Positions 18,520-26,942 of a DNA stretch of 64,000 nucleotides are shown here, in pieces. A program made the position numbers and the translations under genes. This DNA is from Methanolacinia paynteri (GTDB lineage Archaea > Halobacteriota > Methanomicrobia > Methanomicrobiales > Methanomicrobiaceae), in the NCBI RefSeq assembly GCF_000784355.1, contig NZ_KN360939.1:1-64000 (forward strand), written 5' to 3'. The first letter of the stretch is position 1, and each line of letters starts with the position of its first letter. A model generated the notes under the pieces. It had not been told where the DNA came from and searched no databases. It was given only the letters and a program-made list of their open reading frames with translations.

Positions 18520-19785
18520 CTATGCAAGCATTTTTCTGATTTTACCTGCTATTCCCTCAGCCATCAGTGGCGGAACTGCATTACCAATTTGTGTATACTT
18601 CGCCGAACGCGGCCCTTCAAAGAAATAGTCATCAGGGAATGACTGTAAACGAGCTGCTTCACGGACAGTTAAAGAACGGGCCTGTTTAATATCCGGGTGT
18701 ATAAAATAATGACCATCTTTTGCAAGATGTGCCAGAACTGCATGAGAATGATCGTTACCGTTTACAACCTTATACCTATCCAGAAAATCTTTCTTGTTTT
18801 CATGGGTTTGAAGATGTTCAGGGAGTTCATTATATTTTAGTCGTGTACCCTCCCCATGCTTCCATTTCCTTATGGCTCTCCGATAAATTTCTCTATCCCT
18901 TTCGTTATGATATCTTGCAGCATGGTGACGCACTCCCCCAAAACCGTTTCTGATCTTTGCAGCTCTCGCATATTCAGAGCATTCCCCGACATATGGGAGA
19001 AAAATATCCTCATTTGTTTTAACTGCCTGTTGTTTCGGGAGGTCATTCAGAAGATCCCAGACCTTCCCTCTGAGGGACGACTGTTTAAATTCGGGGTAGG
19101 AATAATTAGATCCTTCTTTCCACCCAATAATGATAATACGCTCACGGTTCTGAAGTACACCAAATTTACTGGCATTGATTATTCTTGGTTCAGAGTCAAT
19201 ATGATATCCGGCCATTTTACAACGCAAAAAGATATCCGGGAATATTGTCTGGTCTTTTGCACTGGTAATGCCCTTAACATTTTCAAAAACAAACATTTCT
19301 GGTTCAAATGCCTCCAAAAAACTGATATAGTGTCGGTAGAGATAATTCCGGGGGTCATCCTTCATTCCCTTCTTATCTCGCCCCCTTCCGGCTAGGGAAT
19401 ATGCTTGGCATGGAGGTCCTCCTATAACAATATCAACATCAGTTCTGCCATATTTTTCATAAAGATTTTTTTTAATCGATTCTATTAGTATTTTTTCAGA
19501 TTCATCGTTAATTTCATGTTTGACTATGGAATCTGTTACTATGCTTGGCTCATTAATACCGTCAAATAATTCTTCACGGTTTATTTTTCCCATATAGTAA
19601 TCGGCATAATGAGAAAGATCTTTGTTCTGTTTTAGATAATGATAACAAAGACGTGTTTCCAGTGTCTTTGCTGCATGCTCATTCATTTCAATATGTGCGG
19701 CAAAATCAAATCCCTGACGTATGAATCCCTCTGTAAGGCCCCCACCGCCTGCGAACATATCAAGAGCAATATAATTTTTTTTCAT
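18520..19785 (-). CDS. DNA (cytosine-5)-methyltransferase
   Basis: The 421-residue enzyme has all main C5-methyltransferase motifs: I (DMFAGGGGLTEGF, about 9-21), IV (GGPPCQAYS, catalytic Cys at about 126), VI (FVFENVKGI), VIII (QNRERIIIIGW) and X (QIGNAVPPLMAEGI). It would methylate C in a short palindrome; the target is unknown. It is convergent with vsr and divergent from the helicase operon. In class 2 DISARM a C5 methyltransferase (DrmMII) marks self DNA, and this gene could play that part. A stand-alone Dcm-like or type II modification enzyme is the alternative; no restriction enzyme gene adjoins it. Confidence 0.95.
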   Translation of the reverse strand: MKKNYIALDMFAGGGGLTEGFIRQGFDFAAHIEMNEHAAKTLETRLCYHYLKQNKDLSHYADYYMGKINREELFDGINEPSIVTDSIVKHEINDESEKILIESIKKNLYEKYGRTDVDIVIGGPPCQAYSLAGRGRDKKGMKDDPRNYLYRHYISFLEAFEPEMFVFENVKGITSAKDQTIFPDIFLRCKMAGYHIDSEPRIINASKFGVLQNRERIIIIGWKEGSNYSYPEFKQSSLRGKVWDLLNDLPKQQAVKTNEDIFLPYVGECSEYARAAKIRNGFGGVRHHAARYHNERDREIYRRAIRKWKHGEGTRLKYNELPEHLQTHENKKDFLDRYKVVNGNDHSHAVLAHLAKDGHYFIHPDIKQARSLTVREAARLQSFPDDYFFEGPRSAKYTQIGNAVPPLMAEGIAGKIRKMLA

Positions 19786-19943
19786 AGCAAAATCATTATT
19801 TTTAATCTATTCTTTGCCTGGTTAACTAATAAAGAATGCTTTTTAGATTCTAAATTGGTTAAAAAATTCAATGATTCCTTTTAATGCTAAATATCTTTAA
19901 TTAAGTAAAAAAAGTAAAAACATAATAATTAAAAATGATTATT

Positions 19944-19953
19944 TTTTATAAAA
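19944..19953 (+). promoter_or_regulatory. TATA box of the helicase defence operon
   Basis: TTTTTATAAA lies 20-30 bases before the ATG at 19973, so transcription should start at or within a few bases of the start codon. No ribosome binding site is seen, which fits a leaderless mRNA for the first gene of the operon. Confidence 0.45.
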
Positions 19954-19972
19954 AGTATTGCCGGAAAAATAA

Positions 19973-21856
19973 ATGACAAAAATAGTGGAGACTTGGGATA
20001 AAAGTCAGTTAAAGGTTATTCAGGCACCCAAATCTGAAAGATGTATTATCGATGCAGGGCCAGGTACCGGAAAAACTGCAGTATCCTGTGCCCGTGTTGC
20101 TTGGTTGATCAGTGAAGGAGTCGCACCCGGTAATATCTGGGTTGTCAGTTTTACACGGACAGCAGTCAGGGAAATACGTGATCGTATTCATAGTTATGTC
20201 GGAAACGGAGGAGATGCAAATTCAGTGAAAATTGCAACTTTGGATTCACATGCATGGGCAATCCATTATGGATTTGATGAAACTCCAAAAATATTCAGCT
20301 CTTATGATGAAAATATCGAAGTAATGACCGGGATGGTCAGGTCTGACCCCAGTGTTATCGATTATCTGGAATCTTCATTTGAATATCTTATTATTGATGA
20401 GGCTCAGGATATAGTTGGAATCCGTGCAGATTTGATTCTTGAAATCATTAAAAAATTACCTTTATCATGTGGCGTTTCAGTCTTTGCTGATGAGGCACAG
20501 GCAATATATGGGTGGTCGCTCGAAGATGATGAACCATCTTCCTATGATGCTGTCCAGCTTACACTTCCTCAAAAAATCAGGGAATCCAAACAAAATGAAT
20601 TTAGGGAATACGGTCTGAGTACGGTTTTTCGGACAAGTGATCCAAATCTGAAAACACTTTTTACCGATACACGTAAAAAAGTCTTGGAGGAAGACCCCGA
20701 CGTTAAACTCAAACATAAAAAAATCAAAAAAGAAATTAGAGGTCTTGCTCACTATTCGATATCTGGAAAAATTCAGGATCATGAAATTCAGAATCCCAAT
20801 AAAAGTTTTATTTTATATCGCAGGAGAGCAGATGTGCATTATGCTGCTTCATTTTTCGGGACAAACCCACACCGAATTCGTATGTCGGGCCTGCCGGTCT
20901 GTCTGCATTCATGGATAGGAGCGTGTTTGTCTGAATACACAAAAAGAACAATTGGAAAAAGTGATTTCGTTTCCCTCTGGAAAAGAAATTTTGACAATTC
21001 TGAAAAAGGCTTAAGAAATGCCGATATGATGTGGAATCATCTGATAAGGCATGCGGGGCGGTCAGATAAAATTGTAAATATGGGAAATCTGCAACAGGTT
21101 CTTGGAAGGAAACAACCTCCCTCAGAATTCTGTTATAGCGAAATTGGCTTCAGAGGCCCGATTATCGGTACAATCCACGCATCCAAGGGACGGGAAACAG
21201 ATGAAGTCTGTCTTCTTATTCCGGAAAATCATGGACATAAATTGGATGATGATGAGGAAACACGTGTGGTATTTGTTGGTGCAACTCGTGCAAAATCCCT
21301 GCTTCATGTCGGGTCAGGTTTCGCAACTCTCCACGCCAAAAGACTTCCCGTATCTGGCAGAGCGTATACACTTTTATGTAACCAGGGTTCGCCTACGGCA
21401 CAGGTAGAGATTGGAAGAGATGGTGATATTACCGCGAGTGGAATTACCGGAACTAGTCACTATTCCTCAATTGATGATGTACGGAAAAAACAGGAGCTGA
21501 TCCTTAGTCTTCGGGGAAAGATCACGCCAGCGTATGCCGTATCTGATCATGGAAGTGGACATATTTACAGGTTGAAATCAGGAGAATTCTCATATGGTAA
21601 AGATGTCTGCTGCCTGTCACAATCCGTGAATTCAGATTTGTTTGAAGTAGGCAAGGAGATTCATACAATTCTCGGTGGAGGAAAACGGCGTCCACCTGAT
21701 GAGCTAAGGTATCTTCGGATTTATGGAACACGAACACTTGTACTCCCACCTGATTCTTCCGAACGTGGAAAGTTATTTGAACCATGGTCGGAGAGTGGGA
21801 TTATGCTGGCACCGGTAGTCCTAGGTTATCCTAAGGCATTTTTCAAGTATTATTAA
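19973..21856 (+). CDS. UvrD/Rep-like SF1 helicase
   Basis: The 627-residue protein is an SF1A DNA helicase. Motif I is AGPGTGKTA (about residue 27), Ia VVSFTRTAV, II IIDEAQD (about 141), V GTIHASKGRETDEV (about 401) and VI VVFVGATRAKSL (about 433). The motor ends near residue 460. The last ~165 residues, beginning after the Tyr/Thr-rich segment, form an extra domain of unknown fold without nuclease motifs I can see. It is the first gene of a four-gene operon with DrmA- and DrmB-like genes (11-base gap). SF1 helicases are not core DISARM parts, so this is a distinguishing component. Confidence 0.9.
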   Translation: MTKIVETWDKSQLKVIQAPKSERCIIDAGPGTGKTAVSCARVAWLISEGVAPGNIWVVSFTRTAVREIRDRIHSYVGNGGDANSVKIATLDSHAWAIHYGFDETPKIFSSYDENIEVMTGMVRSDPSVIDYLESSFEYLIIDEAQDIVGIRADLILEIIKKLPLSCGVSVFADEAQAIYGWSLEDDEPSSYDAVQLTLPQKIRESKQNEFREYGLSTVFRTSDPNLKTLFTDTRKKVLEEDPDVKLKHKKIKKEIRGLAHYSISGKIQDHEIQNPNKSFILYRRRADVHYAASFFGTNPHRIRMSGLPVCLHSWIGACLSEYTKRTIGKSDFVSLWKRNFDNSEKGLRNADMMWNHLIRHAGRSDKIVNMGNLQQVLGRKQPPSEFCYSEIGFRGPIIGTIHASKGRETDEVCLLIPENHGHKLDDDEETRVVFVGATRAKSLLHVGSGFATLHAKRLPVSGRAYTLLCNQGSPTAQVEIGRDGDITASGITGTSHYSSIDDVRKKQELILSLRGKITPAYAVSDHGSGHIYRLKSGEFSYGKDVCCLSQSVNSDLFEVGKEIHTILGGGKRRPPDELRYLRIYGTRTLVLPPDSSERGKLFEPWSESGIMLAPVVLGYPKAFFKYY

Positions 21857-21867
21857 CGGAGCTGATT

Positions 21868-24800
21868 ATGACGGTAACAGAGCGAAAAAAAATAATTGAA
21901 AGATTATCTGAGGATCTTGTTGGTCCGTACAAAGAAGATGAAAAACTGGAATCCAGACCCTCAGATGTATATATATCCGGGATTCTCTGGCCAAAGGATA
22001 CACGCATAGGTCCGGAGGAAGATGATCAACTTGGTCTGGCATCGGCCGGTTTTGACAACGAGGAATCTGCCGGAACAGGTGAGGAAGAAGAGATCGCAGT
22101 ATCATCCATAAACCGGCCAAGTAGTGCAGGATTGTCGTTTGCTGTTGCATCAAATAAGGAAATACCTAAAATAGCTGCAAAAGTCTTTTTTGCCACCTAT
22201 TCATATCAGAATGTCCAAACAGATGAAGAAGAGGATAATTCAGATGGGAATAAAGCAGAAAAAAGGAAAAAATCAAAAATCGAATGGATCCGTCACCAAC
22301 ATAAAATTGACATTCTTCATATCGAAGTTCCGGACGGCGGAAACAATATCATTGAAATTGAAGATCCCGATTTACTACCTAGAATTCAGCTCCATATCCG
22401 ATCAGTCCACTGGAAAGAAAAACACTGGCTTGTCACAGCGACACTAATAAACAAGAGCGAACCCCCACAGGGAACTGGCAGAAACGATCGGGAGTTATTT
22501 TCTTTATTTCAGGTTCGTCTTGAAATACGTCCGGAATCAGGCACATCACTTGTAGCCCGGCCATCCCGACGGGCGGTAACCGGAAACTCCGATGATGATG
22601 AAGACCTCTCCACAGCACTTCTTTATCGTAATGCACTAGAATATGCCACTGGCCACACATCTTCTGCAGAATGGGAGTCAGGATCGGATCCCGGAACCGC
22701 ATCGATGGTTGCTACTACATGGATTCCCCACGCCTTTTTACCCTCCTTCAGTTCAGAAGGTCATAATATATTTAGTTCACTCAGGTCCTCGGAAACACCC
22801 GGGCCGTTATCTGCAGAATGGCTTTCTGATGCCTCTGACGCTGAACTAGGGCAGGCACTGGATGAAATACCAAATGCTTATGCCAGATGGATTGCTCTTC
22901 AGGAAGAGAAAATAAATATACTCTCTCCTCCCTTTGGTGAACAGGCAAAACGGAACATTGCACGCTGTCGGCAATCACTGCAAAGAATGCATCAGGGAGC
23001 TGAACTTATTGGTAGCAATCCCGCTGTCGCTGAAGCATTCAGACTTGCAAACAGAGCTATGGAATTACAGTATCAATGGAATACTGAAAATCCCGGCGAA
23101 ATCCTGACATGGCGACCGTTTCAGATGGGATTTATTCTTCTTGCCGTCAGTTCTGTTGCAGATCGTTCCCATCCGGATCGCAACGTAATGGATCTGCTCT
23201 GGTTCCCTACTGGCGGAGGGAAAACAGAGGCCTATTTGGGACTGATTGCATTTCTTGCATTTTACAGAAGATTGTCTTCTCCCTCAAATCCTGATGAAGG
23301 TGCAGGGGTTGCGGCGTTAATGAGATATACGCTCCGGCTACTCACAACCCAACAATTTATCCGTGCATCTTCGATGATTCTTGCATGTGATGCAATTCGC
23401 CGTGGGCAAGCAGGCAAAGTGTCTGGCACTGATAAATTAGGTGATACGCCTTTTTCGATTGGGCTTTGGGTTGGTGGAGAGGCTACACCCAACAAATTCA
23501 GGATTGCAAGGGATTCTCTAGAAGGAACACCGGGTCTCGCAACTCCAAAACAGTTAAAAATATGCCCTGCATGTAAATCAGCACTTAAATGGACCTTTGA
23601 TGACTCCACTGAAAAAATTGAAGTAAGATGTCCTGATACAGAATGTATCCTTCATAATGGCGGAAATCCGTTGCCGGTATATACGGTTGATGATGACATT
23701 TACAGGAGCCAGCCAACACTCCTGATAGGTACTATCGATAAGTTTGCACAAATACTTCGTCGGAAGGAAGTGAGCCATCTTTTTTCGCTGAAAGAAGGAA
23801 GAAAACCTGATCTGATCATTCAGGATGAACTACATCTGATTTCGGGGCCTCTTGGTACCTTGGCTGGCCTTTATGAAACTGCCATTGATCAGTTGTTCAC
23901 GCAGAATGGAATCCGGCCGAAAATTATCGGATCAACAGCAACTATTCGCAGAGCTCGTGATCAGGTCAATGCTCTGTTCAACCGTGAAACCTGTCAATTC
24001 CCTCCTGCAGCTATTGATGCTGACGATTCGGGTTTTGCTATTGTGGATAAAGATGCACCGGGACGTGTCTATCTGGGTGTAACAACCGCAGGAAGATCAG
24101 CAAAATACAGTCTGCAGGCTGTCAGTGCATCCCTGTTACAGTCTGTTGAAGGAGGCCTCGAAGATCCGTACAGGGATTATTACTGGACTCTTGTATCATA
24201 TTTCAACTCACTCAGGGAATTAGGCGGTGCAGTTGTCCTGATGCGGGATGACGTAAATGATACCATTTCCATGATTGCCGCACGGAGACATGAGCGTCAG
24301 CGGGAACCAGAAGATCAGGAAGAACTGACCTCCATGCGCACACAGGAAGAAGTTCGTGAAATGCTTGAACTTCTGGAAAGAAAAGCGGACAGCGGGGAAG
24401 CGATCGATGTTGTTCTGGCAACAAATATGCTGAGTGTTGGTGTTGATATTAAAAGGTTGGGTTTGATGCTTGTGAATGGTCAGCCAAAGGGCATATCCGA
24501 ATATATTCAGGCAACAAGCCGTGTCGGTCGTGGCACGGTTCCGGGACTGATCGTCGCACTATTAAACAACGCAAAGGCCCGTGACCGGTCACATTATGAA
24601 TCCTTTGGGACGTGGCATAACACTCTCTACCGTGATGTGGAGGCAACCAGTGTTACTCCGTTTGCGTCCCGTGCACGTGATCGGGCACTACATGCAGTCT
24701 TAGTCGCACTTCTGCGTTACAATGCACCGGGAATGTTGGATCAGCCAATAATCAGTGAGGATGACCTCAGAACTGCTGATGATATGATTTCATATATTAC

Positions 24801-25080
24801 TGAACGTGCCCGAAAGGTTGATCCGGAAGAATCTGCGATTGGTTATGAACTTCAGGATTATCTTGACACTTGGCAGATCCGCCAGCCCAGAGCTTACTGG
24901 GATTCACGTAAGCCAAGCCAGTCATTATTGCAGGATGCCGAAAAAGCTGCAACACTGAAGGCCCTTGGTTATCATATCGGTAACGCTTGGCCAACAATGA
25001 ACAATATGCGAAGTGTAGAACCTTCAACGCCATTTCGGCTAAAGGAAAAGCTGAAGGATTTTTCTAGGGATGGTGATTAG
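21868..25080 (+). CDS. DrmA-like SF2 helicase (DISARM core helicase family)
   Basis: This 1070-residue protein has the DrmA layout: a long N-terminal region (about 1-430), then a split SF2 helicase. Motif I is PTGGGKTEAYLG (about 446), II IIQDELHLISG (about 649), III GSTATIRRA, and the second RecA lobe has ATNMLSVGVDIKRLG (about 850) and QATSRVGRG (about 880). A zinc-ribbon insertion, CPAC at about 565 and CPDTEC at about 587, lies between motifs I and II. DrmA is the DISARM helicase that with DrmB recognises and acts on invading DNA. The next gene overlaps by 11 bases. The pairing of DrmA with a DUF1998 partner is the strongest evidence for a DISARM-like system. Confidence 0.85.
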   Translation: MTVTERKKIIERLSEDLVGPYKEDEKLESRPSDVYISGILWPKDTRIGPEEDDQLGLASAGFDNEESAGTGEEEEIAVSSINRPSSAGLSFAVASNKEIPKIAAKVFFATYSYQNVQTDEEEDNSDGNKAEKRKKSKIEWIRHQHKIDILHIEVPDGGNNIIEIEDPDLLPRIQLHIRSVHWKEKHWLVTATLINKSEPPQGTGRNDRELFSLFQVRLEIRPESGTSLVARPSRRAVTGNSDDDEDLSTALLYRNALEYATGHTSSAEWESGSDPGTASMVATTWIPHAFLPSFSSEGHNIFSSLRSSETPGPLSAEWLSDASDAELGQALDEIPNAYARWIALQEEKINILSPPFGEQAKRNIARCRQSLQRMHQGAELIGSNPAVAEAFRLANRAMELQYQWNTENPGEILTWRPFQMGFILLAVSSVADRSHPDRNVMDLLWFPTGGGKTEAYLGLIAFLAFYRRLSSPSNPDEGAGVAALMRYTLRLLTTQQFIRASSMILACDAIRRGQAGKVSGTDKLGDTPFSIGLWVGGEATPNKFRIARDSLEGTPGLATPKQLKICPACKSALKWTFDDSTEKIEVRCPDTECILHNGGNPLPVYTVDDDIYRSQPTLLIGTIDKFAQILRRKEVSHLFSLKEGRKPDLIIQDELHLISGPLGTLAGLYETAIDQLFTQNGIRPKIIGSTATIRRARDQVNALFNRETCQFPPAAIDADDSGFAIVDKDAPGRVYLGVTTAGRSAKYSLQAVSASLLQSVEGGLEDPYRDYYWTLVSYFNSLRELGGAVVLMRDDVNDTISMIAARRHERQREPEDQEELTSMRTQEEVREMLELLERKADSGEAIDVVLATNMLSVGVDIKRLGLMLVNGQPKGISEYIQATSRVGRGTVPGLIVALLNNAKARDRSHYESFGTWHNTLYRDVEATSVTPFASRARDRALHAVLVALLRYNAPGMLDQPIISEDDLRTADDMISYITERARKVDPEESAIGYELQDYLDTWQIRQPRAYWDSRKPSQSLLQDAEKAATLKALGYHIGNAWPTMNNMRSVEPSTPFRLKEKLKDFSRDGD

Positions 25081-26938
25081 AATGGTAAACAATGATCTGG
25101 GTAAGCTGCGAAGAAGTATGGTTGTGATGACGCATGCCCCGGGAGCGATTGTCGATTTTCGTGCAGATGGTGCTCCGGTTTCAGGTGTTGTTGCAGGACT
25201 TGAAGAATGGGATCGTAATTTCCCTCCTTATGGTCTTACGAATCCACAGAAGATATCAGAACCGCGTCTTGAAAAAAGACTTGGAGTCGGGGGATTTCGC
25301 CTGCCACCTGTCGTCGATGAAGGTTATCGTGATGAAAGCGGTAGACCGGACGGGCGCCGCCTTGTTGCAGTTCGGTTTCCCAAATGGCTTCAGTGTCCGG
25401 AATGTGAACGAATCGCTCCTTTCTGGAAATGGAATAATGATCCCGGCAGGGCATATCGATACTGTCCAAACTGCTCATCCGGACGAAAAAAGGTATTCGT
25501 GATACCTGTGCGTTTTATTATGGCCTGTGAAAGCGGACACATTCAGGATTTTCCTTGGCACAGGTGGGTTGGGCACAAGGACAGTTGCAGCTGGAATAAG
25601 AATCATCATCGTGGATTCCTCAAACTGCATTATGAACGACCCGGTCTGGCAGGATTGTATGTTAGTTGTCCGGAATGTGGTGCATCACGTTCAATGGACG
25701 GTATCTTTAATCCAGATACTATGATGGGAGTAACAAATTGTTATGGGAAAAGACCGTGGCTGAGTGGACCTGATCAGAACTGCACCAAACAGCCAATTAC
25801 TCTTCAGAGAGGTGCATCAAACCTTTATTTCCCTGTTCTTGAATCTGCACTGAGTATTCCTCCCTGGACAGACCGGTTACAGTCAGCACTTGGAATATAT
25901 TGGAGCTCTATTGTTGGAACAGAAGACCCTTCTGAACGTGCTTTATATATTCGGATTCTTGCACGTAAGGATTTAAAACAGGTTCTGGGAGAGTTTCATA
26001 TGACACCTGAAGAGCTTGCAGACCAGATCGAAGAACGGTTATCAAGATACTCTGAGGATACTGATCCTGATATCAGACAGGAGGAATACCGTCAGTTAAC
26101 ATCCGGGACAAATACAAGTCGTGAGGATGACCGTGAATTCGAAATGCGGAATATTAATATTCCGAATTCTCTATCCTCATATTTCAGCCATATAGTTCGA
26201 GTAGTGAGGCTTCGGGAAGTCCGTGCATTAAGGGGCTTCACACGAATTAATCCACCTGGGGGATCTGATGATCAGGTAATCTCTCCTATATTCAGCGAAG
26301 ACCTCCACTGGCTGCCGGCAATTGAAGTTAGGGGAGAAGGAATATTTCTGGAGTTTGAAAAAAAAGCTCTGCTAAAATGGGAAAAAAACAGGGATAATAT
26401 TGAGCGTGCGGATAAGGTGAATAATCCGTGGTTGCAGGAATGGAGAAAACGTTATGGTGCGGAAAGTAACCCCCCTGCTAAAATTACACCCCGATATTTG
26501 CTGGTTCATACCTTTGCTCATGCCCTGATGCGTCAGCTGACGCTTGACTGCGGATATTCTAGCGCCTCCCTGCGGGAGCGGTTATATATCAGTGAGGGAA
26601 AGACTGGTATGGCCGGAGTTCTGATCTATACTGCAACATCTGATTCGGACGGAACCCTTGGGGGACTGCAGCGTCAGGGAACTCCCGGGAGGATCGAGGA
26701 TGCTGTACGGTCTGCGATTCAAAGTATGGAGTGGTGTTCATCGGATCCGCTGTGTATTCATAATCAGGAATTATCCGATGCGTCGGAAAACCATTTTAAT
26801 CTCGCAGCTTGTCATGCCTGCTGTCTGGCACCTGAGACCTCATGTGAAACATATAACCGTTTCCTAGATCGGGCAACACTAATAGGAATACCTGAGAAAC
26901 TTGGGACCGGTTATTTTACCCAGTTACTGAAAAGGTAA
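25070..26938 (+). CDS. DrmB-like DUF1998 domain protein
   Basis: The 622-residue protein fits DrmB. It has N-terminal zinc knuckles (CPEC at about 108, CPNC at about 131) followed by FIMACESGHIQDFPWHRW (about 148-165). The DUF1998 core has LLVHTFAHALMRQL (about 478-491), and a Cys-rich end has CHACCLAPETSCETYN (about 581-596). In DISARM, DrmB binds DrmA and the complex loads on DNA ends. The frame starts at 25070, overlapping drmA by 11 bases; an alternative ATG at 25082 also follows a GGTGAT ribosome site. It is 4 bases from the NERD-helicase gene. Confidence 0.85.
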   Translation: MVIRMVNNDLGKLRRSMVVMTHAPGAIVDFRADGAPVSGVVAGLEEWDRNFPPYGLTNPQKISEPRLEKRLGVGGFRLPPVVDEGYRDESGRPDGRRLVAVRFPKWLQCPECERIAPFWKWNNDPGRAYRYCPNCSSGRKKVFVIPVRFIMACESGHIQDFPWHRWVGHKDSCSWNKNHHRGFLKLHYERPGLAGLYVSCPECGASRSMDGIFNPDTMMGVTNCYGKRPWLSGPDQNCTKQPITLQRGASNLYFPVLESALSIPPWTDRLQSALGIYWSSIVGTEDPSERALYIRILARKDLKQVLGEFHMTPEELADQIEERLSRYSEDTDPDIRQEEYRQLTSGTNTSREDDREFEMRNINIPNSLSSYFSHIVRVVRLREVRALRGFTRINPPGGSDDQVISPIFSEDLHWLPAIEVRGEGIFLEFEKKALLKWEKNRDNIERADKVNNPWLQEWRKRYGAESNPPAKITPRYLLVHTFAHALMRQLTLDCGYSSASLRERLYISEGKTGMAGVLIYTATSDSDGTLGGLQRQGTPGRIEDAVRSAIQSMEWCSSDPLCIHNQELSDASENHFNLAACHACCLAPETSCETYNRFLDRATLIGIPEKLGTGYFTQLLKR

Positions 26939-26942
26939 ATTA

